Source: Bog-756 sp963776225 (GTDB lineage Bacteria; Actinomycetota; Acidimicrobiia; Acidimicrobiales; RAAP-2). Taken from it: a stretch of DNA of 64,000 nt. Below, piece after piece: positions 8,453-18,627 of this stretch. The translations under genes and the position numbers were made by a program. The DNA lies in the NCBI GenBank assembly GCA_963776225.1, contig CAVZLL010000004.1, positions 62,001 through 126,000 on the forward strand. The letters are read 5' to 3'. The notes under the pieces are model-generated. The model made no database searches. It had not been told where the DNA came from and worked only from the letters and a program-made list of their open reading frames with translations. Numbering within the stretch: the first letter of the stretch is position 1; each line of letters begins with the position of its first letter.

Positions 8453-8920
8453 GTGCCGTTCCTCAGCCCGGCGAAGCTGCTGGTCATCATCATCGTCGCC
8501 CTGGTGGTGCTCGGCCCCGACAAGCTTCCCAAGGTGGCCCGCCAGATGGGCGCGCTGTGGTCCGGGTTCCGCCGGTTCCGCGAGCGGTTCGAGTCCGACG
8601 TGCGCGGCTCCTTCCCCGACCTGCCCTCCACCGAGAAGATCTCCCAGGTGGTCCGGTCGCCCCTCTCCTTCCTGGACTCGCTCGCCGACGCCCATGCCGA
8701 GGAGAACGGTGCGACGCCGCCGGCCGAACCGGACGGGCGGTCGCCCGAGGTCACCGGTGACGCGGTCGAGGCCTCGGGCGGGTCGAACCGGCCGACCGGG
8801 ATCGTACGGGCCGCGGAACGGACCTCGCTCCCCGGCACCACGATCAGCGATCCCGAGGGCGTGGTCCATCAGGTCCGGGGAATCGGCCGGGTACCGCCCG
8901 ACGACCCGGGCATGAACTGA
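8453..8920 (+). CDS. tatB: Sec-independent translocase subunit TatB (TatA/B family)
   Basis: Component of the twin-arginine translocase that exports folded proteins. The 155 residues have one N-terminal membrane helix (about 3-20) and the hinge motif LGPDKLP. An amphipathic helix and a long charged, probably disordered tail follow. The FGP/LGP-type hinge is shared by TatA and TatB; the long tail and the tatC neighbour favour TatB. A separate TatA is not seen in the window. tatC begins about 45 bp downstream. Confidence 0.82.
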   Translation: MPFLSPAKLLVIIIVALVVLGPDKLPKVARQMGALWSGFRRFRERFESDVRGSFPDLPSTEKISQVVRSPLSFLDSLADAHAEENGATPPAEPDGRSPEVTGDAVEASGGSNRPTGIVRAAERTSLPGTTISDPEGVVHQVRGIGRVPPDDPGMN

Positions 8921-8967
8921 ACGGGACGCACGGTGACCCGGTGGGGTGAGCCCGGAGGACGGTGGCC

Positions 8968-9717
8968 GTGGCCATCTCCCTGAAACGACGCACGGAGGAG
9001 CGCCCGACCCCGGACGCGATGACCCTGGCGGAGCACCTCACCGAGCTCCGCCGCCGGGTCCTGGTGAGCGGGGCCGCGTTCCTGGTGGGGGCCACGGTGG
9101 CCTTCGTCTCCTACAGCTGGATCCTGGGGGTCCTCAAGCACCCCTACTGTCAGGTCGAACCACACCGGTGCGGGTTCTACGTGACCGGACCGCTCGACGG
9201 CTTGGCCCTCCGGATCAGGATCTCGGTCTACGGAGGGATGTTCCTCGCCTCGCCGGTCTGGCTCTGGGAGGTCTGGCGGTTCATCACCCCCGGGCTCCAT
9301 CCGAAGGAGAAGCGGTACGCGGTCCCCTTCATCGTGGCCTCGATCTCGCTGTTCGCACTCGGTTGCGCGGTCGCCTTCGTGACCTTCCCCCACGCCCTCG
9401 CCTGGCTCAGCAGCATCGGTGGCCCGACGCTCACCCAGATCCTCGACCCGAACAAGTACCTCGGCCTCATCGTGTTGCTCATGGTGGCCTTCGGGGTCAC
9501 CTTCGAGTTCCCGGTGCTGCTGGTCTCCCTCGAGCTGGCCGGCGTGCTCACCCCGCAGCAGCTGTCCTCCTGGCGGCGGTGGGCGATCGTGGTCATCGTC
9601 GTGCTGGCCGGTGTGGTGACCCCGAGCTCCGACCCGTTCTCGATGATCGCCATGGCGGTGCCGCTCTACATCTTCTACGAGCTCTCGATCGTCGTCGGCA
9701 GGATCGTCCGTCGATGA
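8968..9717 (+). CDS. tatC: Sec-independent translocase subunit TatC
   Basis: Polytopic receptor of the Tat pathway that recognises twin-arginine signal peptides. The cytoplasmic N-terminus holds MTLAEHLTELRRRV, the conserved TatC start region, followed by six predicted membrane helices. FITPGLHPKEKRYAVPF is the conserved first cytoplasmic loop. GGAGG at 8954-8958 is spaced 9 nt from GTG 8968, but only 3 nt from the in-frame GTG at 8962, so 8968 is preferred. The stop overlaps the helicase ATG at 9714. Mycobacteria also place helY next to tatC. Confidence 0.93.
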   Translation: MAISLKRRTEERPTPDAMTLAEHLTELRRRVLVSGAAFLVGATVAFVSYSWILGVLKHPYCQVEPHRCGFYVTGPLDGLALRIRISVYGGMFLASPVWLWEVWRFITPGLHPKEKRYAVPFIVASISLFALGCAVAFVTFPHALAWLSSIGGPTLTQILDPNKYLGLIVLLMVAFGVTFEFPVLLVSLELAGVLTPQQLSSWRRWAIVVIVVLAGVVTPSSDPFSMIAMAVPLYIFYELSIVVGRIVRR

Positions 9718-11795
9718 GCCCCGGGCGTGCCCGGGGCTCGGACCGGGACGCCTCGGAGCCTGACGGGGAGGGTCTCCGCGCCCGGTTCGAACGCGGTCTC
9801 GGCTTCCCGCTCGACCCGTTCCAGCAGCGCGCGGTCGAGGCCCTGGACCGCGGCGAGTCGGTCCTGGTCAGCGCCCCGACCGGGTCCGGGAAGACCTTGG
9901 TCGCCGAGTACGCGGTGGCCAGGGCGCTCGAGGCCGGGGGGAAGGCGTTCTACACCACGCCGATCAAGGCCCTCTCGAACCAGAAGTTCGCCGAGCTCGC
10001 GGCCGGTCACGGTGCTCACCGGGTCGGCCTGCTGACCGGTGACGTCTCGCACCAGCCGAAGGCGCCGGTCGTGGTGATGACCACCGAGGTGCTCCGGAAC
10101 ATGCTCTTCGCCCGGTCCTCGCTGCTGGACGGTCTGCAGGTAGTGGTGCTCGACGAGGTCCACTACCTCCAGGACCCCTACCGGGGGTCGGTCTGGGAGG
10201 AGGTGCTGGTCCTCACTCCGCCGGAGGTCACCTTCGTGAGCCTGTCGGCCACGGTCAGCAATGCGACCGACTTCGGCAGGTGGCTGCGGTCGGTGCGCGG
10301 CCCGACCCGGGTGGTGGTCGAGACCCACCGCCCGGTCACCCTCCATCACCACTATGCGCTCGCGGAGCGAGGACAGGACGGGCTCGTGGTGCTCCCGCTG
10401 CTCCGGGACGGAGCGCCGAATCCCGACGGCCTGCGGCTCGACGAGCGCCGGCGACGCTCGCACCACCAGCGGCGGTTCCGGGCGCCCCGGCGGACCGAGG
10501 TCGTCGAGTACCTGGCCGAGGCGGACATGCTGCCGGCGATCACCTTCATCTTCTCGCGGGCGGCATGCGACGACGCCACCCGCCAGTGCCTCCAGGACGG
10601 CGTCAGGCTCACCACCGACCAGGAGCGGGGCCGGATCCGGGTCCTGATCGAAGAGGCCGTCGAGCGGCTCGGTGACGACGATCTGCGGACCCTCGGCTAC
10701 GGCCCCTGGTCGAGCGCCCTCGAGGCCGGTGTGGCACCGCACCACGCCGGGCTGGTCCCGGCGTTCCGCCAGGCCGTCGAGCGGTGCTTCTCCGAGGGAC
10801 TCCTCAAGGTGGTGTTCGCCACCGAGACCCTCGCGCTCGGGATCAACATGCCCGCCCGGACCGTCGTGGTGGAGCGGTTCGCCAAATTCCGGGGTTCGGA
10901 CTCCTCGGCCCTCACCTCGGGGGAGTACCAGCAGCTCACCGGCCGGGCGGGCCGCCGCGGGATCGACACCGTCGGGCCATGCGTTCGTCCTCTGGTCGCA
11001 GGCCACCACCTTCGCCCAGGTGGCGCAGACGGCGGTGGCCCCACCGCCCGACCTGGCCTCGTCGTTCCACCCGACCTACAACCTGGCGGTGAACCTGGTC
11101 CGTCGGTGGTCCCGCGGAGGAGGCCCACGCGCTGCTGGCCGCCTCCTACGGGCAGTGGCAGGCGCCGAGGGGATCGGAGTCGCTCACCCACCAGCTCGAC
11201 CGGCGGCTGGCCGTCCTCGGGGACCGCGGCTTCGTGGACGGGTGGACGCTGACCGGGGCCGGCCGGATCCTCTCGGGGATCTACCACGAGTCGGACCTGC
11301 TGGTGGCCGAGGTCCTCCGCGGCGGTCTGCTCGACGACCTCGACCCGGTCTCGCTCGCCGGCGTGCTCTCCGGACTGACCTTCGAGGCGCGCCGGGAGGG
11401 AGAGGACGCGCCACCACCCCGCGGCGCCCTCGTCGTCGAGCGGCTGGGACTGGTCGAGTCGCTGGCGGCGAGCCTGCGGTCCGACGAGCGCCGGGTCGGG
11501 CTGCCCCGGACCCGGCGTCCGGACGGCGGACTGGCCCGCTCGGTGGTCGGCTGGGCCGGCGGGGCCACCCTGGACACGGTGCTCCGGGACGCCGGGGATC
11601 GCCCCGGGAGACTTCGTACGAAACGTCCGCCAGCTGATCGACCTGGTCCGCCAGATCGCCCAGGTGGCGACCGAACCGGGGACCCGGGAGGCGGCTGCGC
11701 TGGCCGTCGCGCTCCTCAGGCGTGGGGTGGTCGGTGCCGACGACCCGGCGGCCCTGGGGTCCGCGCACCGAACGCCTGCTGCCGTCCTAGTGTGA
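9714..11795 (+). pseudogene. helY: HelY-type DEAD/DEAH helicase, frameshifted three times
   Basis: Ski2/Mtr4-like superfamily 2 RNA helicase. Motifs in order are APTGSGKT (Walker A), LDEVH (DExH box), SLSATVS, TETLALGINMPAR and QLTGRAGRRGID. Three apparent single-base insertions break the frame: near 10974-10978 (before HAFVLWSQ), near 11116 (before EEAHALLAASYG) and near 11606 (before DFVRNVRQLIDLV). Because they sum to three, the last part returns to the starting frame and stops at 11793-11795. Repaired, it would be about 690 residues, shorter than mycobacterial HelY. Conservation between the breaks favours sequencing error over old decay. Confidence 0.85.
11788..11793 (+). promoter_or_regulatory. 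-10 hexamer TAGTGT upstream of thyX-like gene
   Basis: TAGTGT ends 9 nt before the ATG at 11803, inside the last codons of the helicase gene. It fits a leaderless promoter. Confidence 0.35.
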
Positions 11796-11802
11796 TCCGG
11801 GC

Positions 11803-13467
11803 ATGTTCCCCTATGCCGAGGAATCGTTCACCGTCGAGGAGGAGGACGTCCTCCGGCGGTATTTCACCAACCTCGACCAGCCGGTGTTCGCGCTGGTCAA
11901 CCTGCCCGAGGTGGTCAAGGGGGCGCTGTTCGCCCGGTACTCCCGGTCCCCGAAGAGCCTGCGCCGCCTGTTCCTGGACGAGTTCGTGGGGGAGCTCGAC
12001 ATCACCGGCGACGCCTCGGTCGACGCCACGGTCGGCCTGAAGCGGGCCGTCGCGCTCTACGAGAAGGTCTTCTTCGAGTACGGAGACGACTCGGTCGCCC
12101 AGCTCGGAGGGGTGCACCTGGCCTGCGAGCAGGCCTCCAACCTGCTGACCAAGGTCCTCGAGTGGGGCCGGCTGATGGCCTACCTCGAGCAGTCGACCCG
12201 CTACATCGCCTACAACCAGCGGCTCACCACCGGCCACTACCGCTACTACCGCGATCCCGGTCTGCTCGACTCGCCGCTCGGCGCCCGCTACGTGGGGGAC
12301 ATGGACCGCATGTTCGACACCTACGGCGAGTTGCTCGACGAGGCCCAGGCCTGGCTCGCGGTCCGGCACCCGCGCCAGCCCGACGACTCCGACTTCGTCC
12401 ACCGTCAGGCGGTGCGGGCCAAGGCGCTCGACGCCCTCCGCGGGCTCCTGCCGGCCGGCTCGCTCTCCAACGTCGGCATCTACGGCACCGGGCAGTCCTA
12501 CGAGATGCTCCTGCTGCGGATGCGCACCCATCCGCTGCCCGAGGCCCGGCGGTACGCCGACCTGATGCTCGAAGAGCTGCGCAAGGTGATCCCCTCCTTC
12601 CTCCAGCGGGTCGACCGGCCGGACCGCGGCGGTGCCTGGTCCGAGTACCTGCGCGCCACCCGGGAGCGAGACCGGGCGGCTGGTCGAAGAGCTCTTCCCC
12701 GACCTGGTGGCGCCCACCGAGCACCCGGTCGGCGGCCCCGCCGGCCGTCCCACGGTCACCCTGGTCGACTTCGACCCCGACGGCGAGGACAAGGTGGTCG
12801 CCGCCGTCTGCGCACCGCTCACCGACCGGCCCGAGCACGAGGTGCTCGCCCGGGTCCGCCAGCTCGGTGCCGAGGAGAAACGGTCGCTGCTGCGGGCCTA
12901 CGTGGGGGAGCGGGCCAACCGTCGCCATCGTCCCGGCCGGGCGTTCGAACGCACCGACTACCGGTTCGACGTGGTCACCGACTACGGCGCCTTCCGGGAC
13001 CTGCAGCGCCATCGGATGCTGACCATCGAGTGGCAGCCGCTCGGTACCGCGCTCGGCTACGACGTGCCCGAGGTGGTCGACGGAGGCAGGGTTGCGCGAC
13101 CGCTACGTCGCATCGCTCGAACGCTCCCGCGAGCTGTCCGAGGCGCTGGCCGGTCCCTTCCCGCAGCAGGCGGCCTACGCGGTCGCCCTGGCCTACCGCA
13201 TCCGGTACTCGATGCAGATGAACGCCCGCGAGGCGATGCACCTGCTCGAGCTCCGCTCGGGTGCGCAGGGGCACCCGAGCTACCGATGGGTGGCCCAGGA
13301 GATGCACCGACTGATCGCCGAGCAGGCCGGTCATCGGTTGCTGGCCGAGGCGATGTCGCCACGTCGATTCCGGGGTTCCGAGGACCTCGAGCGGCTCGCA
13401 CTCCGAGCGCCGCGCGGAGGAGCGCCGGAATTCGATGTCGGCCGCCGGAAATCCTGCAAGACGCTGA
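11803..13467 (+). pseudogene. Two-domain ThyX-like (FAD-dependent thymidylate synthase family) gene, frameshifted three times
   Basis: The product resembles the long actinobacterial proteins with tandem ThyX-like domains. The first half has EQSTRYIAYNQ and the second has QRHRMLTIEW, recalling the ThyX RHR motif, then AREAMHLLELRSG. Classical ThyX makes dTMP from dUMP with FAD and methylene-tetrahydrofolate; whether this long form does so is uncertain. Apparent one-base insertions near 12667, 13082 and 13403 sum to three, so the repaired frame ends at the TGA at 13465-13467 with about 550 residues. The uncorrected last frame would stop at 13496. Coding quality between breaks is high. Confidence 0.75.
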
Positions 13468-13975
13468 GCAGGGATGTTCCCGATTCCCCCTGGTGATCAG
13501 GCGGTGCGACTCATTTGACGAGCCACCTGGCGGATGGCCTATGGTGCGCGCAGTCCCAGTCGCCCCACGGGTTCGCAGCGAGCGGTTTGCGATCGCACGG
13601 TGCAACCCGAGGCGGGGATGCTGTGAGAGGCGGAGGGAGGCCCAGGGGATCGAGTAGAAAACAGTCCCCCGAGACCGGCGGCGCGAGCTCGGACGTCGCG
13701 GGGGGGTGGTGCCAAAGACCCCTGGGTCCTACCGCCTGACCGACACGAGCGGTCCAGAGGACCCACCTGACAGGACAACTGCACCGGCCCCGCCCACCCT
13801 GCTGCCCGTGGGGCGCGGCAGTTCGGGGCCGGAGGGGCCCGTACCCTCGGCACGCGCCGGCCCGGCGGTCGGCGGGACGGTGCGGCGGCGACGGTTCCCC
13901 GGACTGGCGGACCGCTGAACGAACCGACAGCCGGAGCGTCTATGCTCCCGGCCAACTCACCACCGAAAGACCCAG
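13468..13975 (+). other. 508-bp non-coding leader with mutually exclusive hairpins
   Basis: No gene is supported. Short perfect stems cluster at 13717-13728 (GACCC/GGGTC), 13738-13754 (GACCG/CGGTC) and 13751-13763 (GGTCC/GGACC). TGGGTCCT at 13723-13730 can instead pair with AGGACCCA at 13758-13765, which would disrupt the first and third stems. A -10-like TATGCT at 13941-13946 lies 29 nt before the downstream ATG. I compared it by eye with RNase P, tmRNA and SRP RNA and found no conserved core. Confidence 0.35.
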
Positions 13976-14446
13976 ATGCCACAGGAACTCGACGAAGTCG
14001 ACGGACCGGACGAGCTCATCGAGGGAGACCTCGACGAGCTCACCGACGACGACGACCTGATCGCGGACGACGCCCTGGTTCTCGCTGACGACGACGAAGC
14101 CGACGCGGTTGTGGTCATCGAGGTGGAGGAGGACGAGGAGCTCCCGGCGGTGGAGGCCAAGGTCGCCACCAAGGCCGCGGGCGAGGAGTCCGACGAGGAC
14201 GAGGAGGAGGAGCCCGACGACGAGGACGTCGAGGCAAGCCTCGACACCATCCTGAAGGAGCGGCTGGTGGTCGAGGAGGTCGAGGACGACGAGGAGTCGC
14301 CGGAGCCCGAGGACCGCACCGGCGACGGCGTCGAGCGGGTGCTGCCCAAGCAACCGGGGGAGTTCGTGTGCCGCTCGTGTTTCCTCGTGAAGCACCCCAA
14401 CCAGCTGGCGGACCGCAAGAAGATGCTCTGCCGCGACTGCGTCTGA
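13976..14446 (+). CDS. DUF4193 family zinc-binding protein
   Basis: A 156-residue, extremely acidic protein. Residues 1-120 are mostly Asp/Glu, and the C-terminal 35 residues have two cysteine pairs, CRSC and CRDC, that probably bind zinc. The C-terminal part PGEFVCRSCFLVKHPNQLAD is the conserved DUF4193 signature of actinobacteria (family recognised by motif). Its function is not established. The following gene begins 12 bp downstream with a good ribosome-binding site, suggesting an operon. It is intact although its neighbours are frameshifted. Confidence 0.85.
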   Translation: MPQELDEVDGPDELIEGDLDELTDDDDLIADDALVLADDDEADAVVVIEVEEDEELPAVEAKVATKAAGEESDEDEEEEPDDEDVEASLDTILKERLVVEEVEDDEESPEPEDRTGDGVERVLPKQPGEFVCRSCFLVKHPNQLADRKKMLCRDCV

Positions 14447-14458
14447 CAGGAGCCGCAC

Positions 14459-15038
14459 ATGGCCGACGGAACCGACGAGGGACCCGGTGAGACGCTGAGC
14501 GAGCGGGTCCTCGACCTCTTGGTGTTCGTGCCGGCGGGCATCGTGGTGTCGGTGCTCGAGGAGTTCCCCAAGCTGGCCGAGCGGGGTCGCGAGCCGTCTC
14601 GGGGTGCAGGTGTCCTCGGCCCGGGCGGTGGGCCAGTTCGCGTTCGAGGCCGGACACCGCGAGCTCCACCGGCGGACCCACAGGCGGCGCCGAGGGGCCG
14701 ACGAACCGGCGGGGGCTCGGCCAGAGCCTGCGCGGGGTCCCTCCCCGATCCGGACCATCCCCCGCAATCCACCGCGCACCGGGGCTCCGTCGGCAGGACA
14801 CGGACCGTCGGCCGCACCGGGGCCCGGCGGCTCGACCTCGGCCGCCAACGGCCACGTGCCCGAGGTGGCCTCGCTCGCCATCCCGGGGTTCGACACGCTC
14901 TCGGCGTCGCAGGTGGTCCAGCGGCTCGACGGTCTCAGCCGCGCCGAGCTGGTCTCGGTCCGTGCCTACGAGACCTCCACCCGTGGGCGGCGGACCATCC
15001 TCAACCGGGTCGACCAGCTGCTCGACGAGCGGTCCTGA
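14459..15038 (+). pseudogene. Unknown conserved-type protein, one frameshift
   Basis: I do not recognise the family with confidence. The ATG at 14459 has AGGAG at 14448-14452. The N-terminus (LLVFVPAGIVVSVLEEFPKL) is amphipathic to hydrophobic, and after an apparent one-base insertion near 14594 the frame continues VQVSSARAVGQFAFEAGH. A Pro/Gly/Ala-rich middle and a compact C-terminus (LSRAELVSVRAYE, NRVDQLLDE) follow. The layout recalls small actinobacterial lipid-droplet-associated proteins, but this is only a resemblance. Repaired length is about 192 residues. Confidence 0.55.
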
Positions 15039-15070
15039 ACCCGCACACGGGCGTCCGGACGAGGGGCGGG

Positions 15071-15546
15071 ATGGAGTCGGTCCGGGAGGCCACCAGCGCC
15101 GACGCGGAGCGCATCCTCGCGCTCGCGCAGAGTTCGGTTCCGAGATGGCCGCCCGCCGAGGGGCCGCGCTCACCCGGACCGAGGACGCCGGAGTGGCCGA
15201 CCCGATCAGGTCGCTCGAGGAGGTGGCCACCGTGTTGGCGGATCCGGATCGCACCGCCCTGCTCGGCTCCTTCGACGACTGGACGGCGGGGCTCGCGGTC
15301 CTCCGGGTGGCCGACGGTCCGGCGGGGGAGCGCCGCGGTGTCATCGAGGTCTGCTACGTCGAGCAGGGTGCCCGCGGGGTGGGCCTCGGGCATCTCCTCC
15401 TCGACCATGCCCTGGTGTGGTTCGACGAGCACCGGTGCGCCGGGGTCGACGGGACCGCCTATCCCGGGGACCGAGAGGCCAAGAGCTTCTTCGAGTCGGC
15501 GGGCTTCAAGGCCCGGCTGCTCGTGATGTACCGCCCGCTCGGCTGA
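15071..15546 (+). pseudogene. GNAT-family N-acetyltransferase, one frameshift
   Basis: GNAT enzymes move an acetyl group from acetyl-CoA to an amine. The first 20 residues (MESVREATSADAERILAL) form the usual strand-helix start. A missing base near 15130 shifts the frame before EFGSEMAARRGAAL. The C-terminal part has EVCYVEQGARGVGLGHLLLD, the acetyl-CoA-binding loop region (variant of Q/RxxGxG/A), and ends FFESAGFKARLLVMYRPL, the classical GNAT last strands. The substrate is unknown. It follows the previous gene by 32 bp on the same strand. Confidence 0.7.
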
Positions 15547-15586
15547 CACCGGGATCGGCCGGCCCGTCGGCCGGTCAGGGTCCGGA

Positions 15587-16926
15587 TCAGGAGGCGCGAC
15601 GTCCGGCGGGCCGTGCCTGCACCGGGCGACGGGGACCCGGTGGCGGTGGGATGGGGATCCCCATCAGCCGGGCGAGCTCCGGCACGTACCCGGATGCCTT
15701 GCGGGCCTCCTGGAGCAGCGGCTCCCCGGCGCCGGTGGGGATCCCGGTCGGCTTCACCGTACGGCGCACGGGGGATTCGACCACCACCTCGAGCAGCGCC
15801 AACCACGCCGCGGGATCGGTGTCGGCTGACATCGACTTGCCGGCAGCCTCCGACAGGCGGACCGCGAGCTCGGCGGAGAGCCGGGCCGACGGCTCCGGCG
15901 GCGCGGATCGAGGCGCGCACTGCGTCGACGACCCGCCCGTCATCGAGCGCGGCGGTGATCCGCTCGACCCACCGCTCGCGTAGGGCGGTCAGCCGCTCGT
16001 TGCAACGCGGCGCGCAGGGCGGTGGCGAGCTCGGTGCCCTCTTCGTCGAGGGTCACCGTCGACGAGGCGGCCACGATGGAGCGCAGCTCGCGGAGCGGGG
16101 TCTCCTTTCCCGCGGCGCGGGCGGTCGAGGCCCGATCCTTCCAGGTGGCCAGGTTGACGACCGGTCGCAGCCGCTCGGCCATGGCGAGGAGCGGGCCGGG
16201 GGTGACTTCGGGCCGGCCGTCGGCGCGGGCCCGGGCGTTCTGCTCCTCGATGGCCTGGCGCACCGCCGGGATGCCGCCACGGAGGAGCTGTTCGGCCACC
16301 GGGAGCTCCTCCTGTTTGAGCGTGGCCAACGCCGCATTGCGGAAGGTGGTGGAGGCGGCAGGGCGGCGTGAGCGTTCCCGGCCGCCGGCCTCTCGCGCGC
16401 CGGGTCTGGCCGGTGCGGTGCGACGACGGGTCTGGTCCCGTCCGGGCTCGCCCGGGCTCTCGCCGGTTGCACCATCGCCGCGTTGGCCGTCGCGGCCCCG
16501 CGCGACCGCCTCGCGTCGCCCGGGTCTGGCGCTCCGGGGAGGACGATGATCGTCATCGGTGCGCGGGCGTCGGTCGGCCGACCGACGCGGACCGTCACCG
16601 GCGCCCTCGACCCGCTCGTCGCGCCGACGTCGGCCCTTGGAGGCCAGCACCACATTCACGTCCGGACCGCTGCGCGGTGTGCCGAGGACCTCGATCCGCT
16701 CCGCCGGGCGCACCGAGCCCTTTTCCTTGGGAGGGAGCAGGGCGACGACCGAGGTCCCGTCGAGCGTCGTCTCGACCTCGGCGCGCAGCACGCTGCCGAC
16801 CCCGGCCCCGGCCGGGACCAGATCGTCGTCGACGGTCCCCCGGGGCTGTTTCGCGCCCGCCGCGCGCCAGGTCCAGGTCGTGTCGGTGCCGCGGCTGGTC
16901 AGTTCGACCTCGATGCGATGGGCCAT
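15587..16926 (-). pseudogene. Unknown actinobacterial protein with Arg-rich linker, two frameshifts
   Basis: The start is ATG at 16926 (MAHRIEVELTSRGTDTTW). Residues 1-110 look like a small beta domain, with VGSVLRAEVETTLDGTSVV recalling OB/TRAM folds. A long Arg/Gly/Pro/Ala-rich linker and a helical C-terminal half follow (LKQEELPVAEQLLRGGIPAV; ERLRPVVNLATWKDR). Two apparent insertions, near 16000-16004 and 15897-15903, break the helical domain. The intact end (GYVPELARLMGIPIPPPPG) stops at 15587. A nucleic-acid-binding role is possible from the basic linker, but no function is known to me. Confidence 0.55.
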
Positions 16927-17148
16927 ACCGGGCGAAAGGCTACTTCCGCCCGGGTGTGACCGCGAACGACGCTCGCGAGGTCCCCCTAAGAAGCGGGTAA
17001 GAACTCGTGACCAAGTGGGTTTTCCCTGTTCAACGCGTCGTACCATGCACGGGACAGGGGAGCACTGCCGCGGCCATGTGCCTCGGCACGTGCGGATCGA
17101 GGGGCGCGTTCTGACTCGTCGCGCGCGCCGCTCGGGGGGAGGCAGGAC

Positions 17149-18591
17149 ATGGAGCGGACCGGAGCGGACCGGAGCGGTGCCGCGGGGTGGCAACTCCCCG
17201 AGCCGGGCGGCGTGCGCGTCATCACCGACCCGCATCACGAACCCTCAGGAGTGGTGGAGCCCTTCCTCCCGTCCGACTGGCGCGAACCGGTCGGCGCGGG
17301 TGCCGACCGGTTCACCACGCGGGGCTCCAGGTCCGGCTCGGGCCACCGCCGATCGGCGACGGCCGCCGCCCTGGCTCCATGGTCCCCGGACCTCCACCCG
17401 CCGTCGCCCCGGGAGCTGCCGTCCCGCGAGGCCGGTCTCGGATGGCGCCTGGCGGGCCTCCTGATGGCCGCGGCGCTGCTCGGCGCGGTGATCGGCGGTG
17501 GCATGGTGGCGGCCACCTCCGATCGGGGCGGCGGGACGACCACCATCCGCCAGATCTCGGCCGGCCCGGCACTGCTCAACGGCACCACCAACATCGAGTC
17601 GGTCATCGCCAAGGTGCTGCCCGCGGTGGTGTCCATCGACGCCATCTCGCCGGGGTCCTCGACGCAGTTGCTCTTCGGAGGGCAGCAGGAGGAGCAGGGA
17701 ACCGGGATGATCATCACCCCGAGCGGCGAGGTGGTCACCAACAACCACGTGATCAGCGGCGCGACCAGCATCACGGCGACGCTCTTCGGCAGTCTCCGAG
17801 CACTGCCCGTCACCGTGATCGAGACCGATCCGACCGACGATGTGGCGTTGCTCCAGATCGACAACGCCTCCGACCTTCCGACCGTCTCCTACGGGAACTC
17901 GGACGACGTGCAGGTCGGTGACGCGGTGGTGGCAATCGGCAACGCCCTCGGGCTGTCCGCGGGCACGCCCACCGTCACCCAGGGGATCATCTCGGCGAAG
18001 GGGCGCACCGTCCAGGCCGGCGACGCCGGTGGCGCGACCACCGAGACCCTGGGCAACATGTTCCAGACCGATGCCGCGATCAACCCCGGGAACTCGGGCG
18101 GGCCACTGGTGGACAGCTCCGGGCGGGTCATCGGGATGAACACCGCCGTCGCGTCGAGCGCGGACGGCACCTCCCAGGCCCAGAACATCGGCTTTGCCAT
18201 CCCGTCCAACAAGATCGGGGGGCTCCTCCCGGCGCTGCGCACCCGGTCGGTGCCCAACCCCGCCATCTCGGGGACCGCCTTCCTCGGGGTCTCCCTGGAG
18301 ACACTCACCCCACAGGTGCGGAGCGCCTACAACTTCGTCCCCGTCCAGGGGGCCGTCGTGCTCCTGGTGCAGAGCGGCACACCTGCCGATGCGGCCGGTC
18401 TCCACCAGGGTGACGTGATCGTGTCGTTCGACCGGACCACCGTCACCAGCGCCGATCAGCTGACCACCGCCATCCAGACGGCCCACCCGGGTCAGGTGGT
18501 GACCATCGGTCTCTACCGGGGGCAGACCGAGATGACCGTGTCCGCCACCCTCGGGTCGACCAGTCAGCACCCGCAGCGCGCGGGGGGTTGA
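17149..18591 (+). CDS. HtrA/DegP-like membrane-anchored serine protease with PDZ domain
   Basis: Trypsin-like S1C protease for envelope protein quality control. Of 480 residues, 1-97 are a disordered cytoplasmic tail and 98-122 form one membrane helix, placing the protease outside the membrane. The catalytic triad is His200 (VVTNNHVISG), Asp231 (DVALLQ) and Ser316 (NPGNSGGP). One PDZ domain occupies about 385-475. GGGGAGG at 17136-17142 sits 6 nt before the ATG. The architecture matches actinobacterial HtrA-like/PepD proteins. The unknown gene upstream is divergent, across a 222-bp gap. Confidence 0.93.
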   Translation: MERTGADRSGAAGWQLPEPGGVRVITDPHHEPSGVVEPFLPSDWREPVGAGADRFTTRGSRSGSGHRRSATAAALAPWSPDLHPPSPRELPSREAGLGWRLAGLLMAAALLGAVIGGGMVAATSDRGGGTTTIRQISAGPALLNGTTNIESVIAKVLPAVVSIDAISPGSSTQLLFGGQQEEQGTGMIITPSGEVVTNNHVISGATSITATLFGSLRALPVTVIETDPTDDVALLQIDNASDLPTVSYGNSDDVQVGDAVVAIGNALGLSAGTPTVTQGIISAKGRTVQAGDAGGATTETLGNMFQTDAAINPGNSGGPLVDSSGRVIGMNTAVASSADGTSQAQNIGFAIPSNKIGGLLPALRTRSVPNPAISGTAFLGVSLETLTPQVRSAYNFVPVQGAVVLLVQSGTPADAAGLHQGDVIVSFDRTTVTSADQLTTAIQTAHPGQVVTIGLYRGQTEMTVSATLGSTSQHPQRAGG

Positions 18592-18614
18592 CCGCCCCCG
18601 ACCGGAGCGCCCCC

Positions 18615-18620
18615 TACGCT
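18615..18620 (+). promoter_or_regulatory. -10 hexamer TACGCT upstream of nitroreductase
   Basis: TACGCT ends 7 nt before the ATG at 18628, a leaderless-type spacing. It favours this ATG over the in-frame GTG at 18622. Confidence 0.35.
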
Positions 18621-18627
18621 CGTGCAG

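Noticed and set aside
13500..13910. Possible RNase P RNA, because AGAAAACAG occurs in a structured GC-rich region
   Set aside because: The conserved GAGGAAAGTCC-type core and the GGTAA/AGCAAGG elements are absent.
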